Shown in pieces: positions 5,473 through 5,507 of a stretch of DNA of 5,507 nt. Positions within the stretch are counted from its first letter, which is position 1, and every line of letters starts with the position of its first letter. The stretch spans positions 1 to 5,507 of the forward strand of contig JAFGPZ010000271.1 of the NCBI GenBank assembly GCA_016935935.1. The letters are read 5' to 3'. Under the pieces are notes generated by a model. The model did not search any database. It saw only the letters and a list, made by a program, of their open reading frames with translations, and was not told the DNA's origin. This DNA is from Deltaproteobacteria bacterium. GTDB taxonomy: Bacteria; Desulfobacterota; Syntrophia; Syntrophales; UBA2210. The translations under genes were made by a program, and so were the position numbers.

Positions 5473-5507
5473 GCAAGGAAATTCAGATTTTTATATTTAA
5501 TTTTATA

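Overview
The window comes from a Gram-negative bacterium of moderate base composition. The tRNA-Pro(TGG) remnant, the Hsp20 type and the paired TIGR03545/TIGR03546-like membrane genes (a pair described from bacteria with an outer membrane) fit a proteobacterium or Desulfobacterota-like lineage. No marker fixes the taxon, so this placement is tentative.

The window appears to split in two near position 1396. Left of it (1-1395) lies what looks like the tail of an integrated genetic element. It holds the C-terminal part of an AbiEi-type antitoxin (running in from outside the window) and, overlapping it by 8 bases, a complete AbiEii-like nucleotidyltransferase toxin, together a type IV toxin-antitoxin pair. 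About 200 non-coding bases follow, rich in short iterated repeats (TCTACCAA twice 11 bases apart, ATGCACA three times, a 17-base palindrome) and promoter-like hexamers. The left part ends at a 50-base 3' half of tRNA-Pro (anticodon stem through encoded CCA, 1396-1445) with no recognisable 5' half. This is the layout left when an element integrates into the 3' end of a tRNA gene: the intact tRNA should lie to the left, outside the window, and host chromosome should begin at the fragment.

Right of the fragment there is no gene until a strong 12-bp terminator (1589-1616), which faces the fragment's strand and also the convergent hsp20 gene. All remaining genes are on the minus strand. In transcription order (right to left) they are: a TIGR03546/DUF2062-like membrane protein with its own sigma70-type promoter; 4 bases later a 610-residue TIGR03545-like, AsmA-like inner-membrane-anchored protein; after a 184-base gap a Nudix hydrolase of ADP-ribose pyrophosphatase type; and after about 230 bases an Hsp20 small heat-shock protein with its own promoter, a structured leader and a strong ribosome binding site.

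Functionally these are an abortive-infection/toxin-antitoxin cargo on the element side, and envelope-related, nucleotide-housecleaning and protein-quality-control genes on the chromosome side. The most notable points are the element/chromosome junction in tRNA-Pro, the repeat array and promoter-like sequences beside it, and the uncharacterised TIGR03545/TIGR03546 pair. No wholly new system is demonstrable from this window alone.
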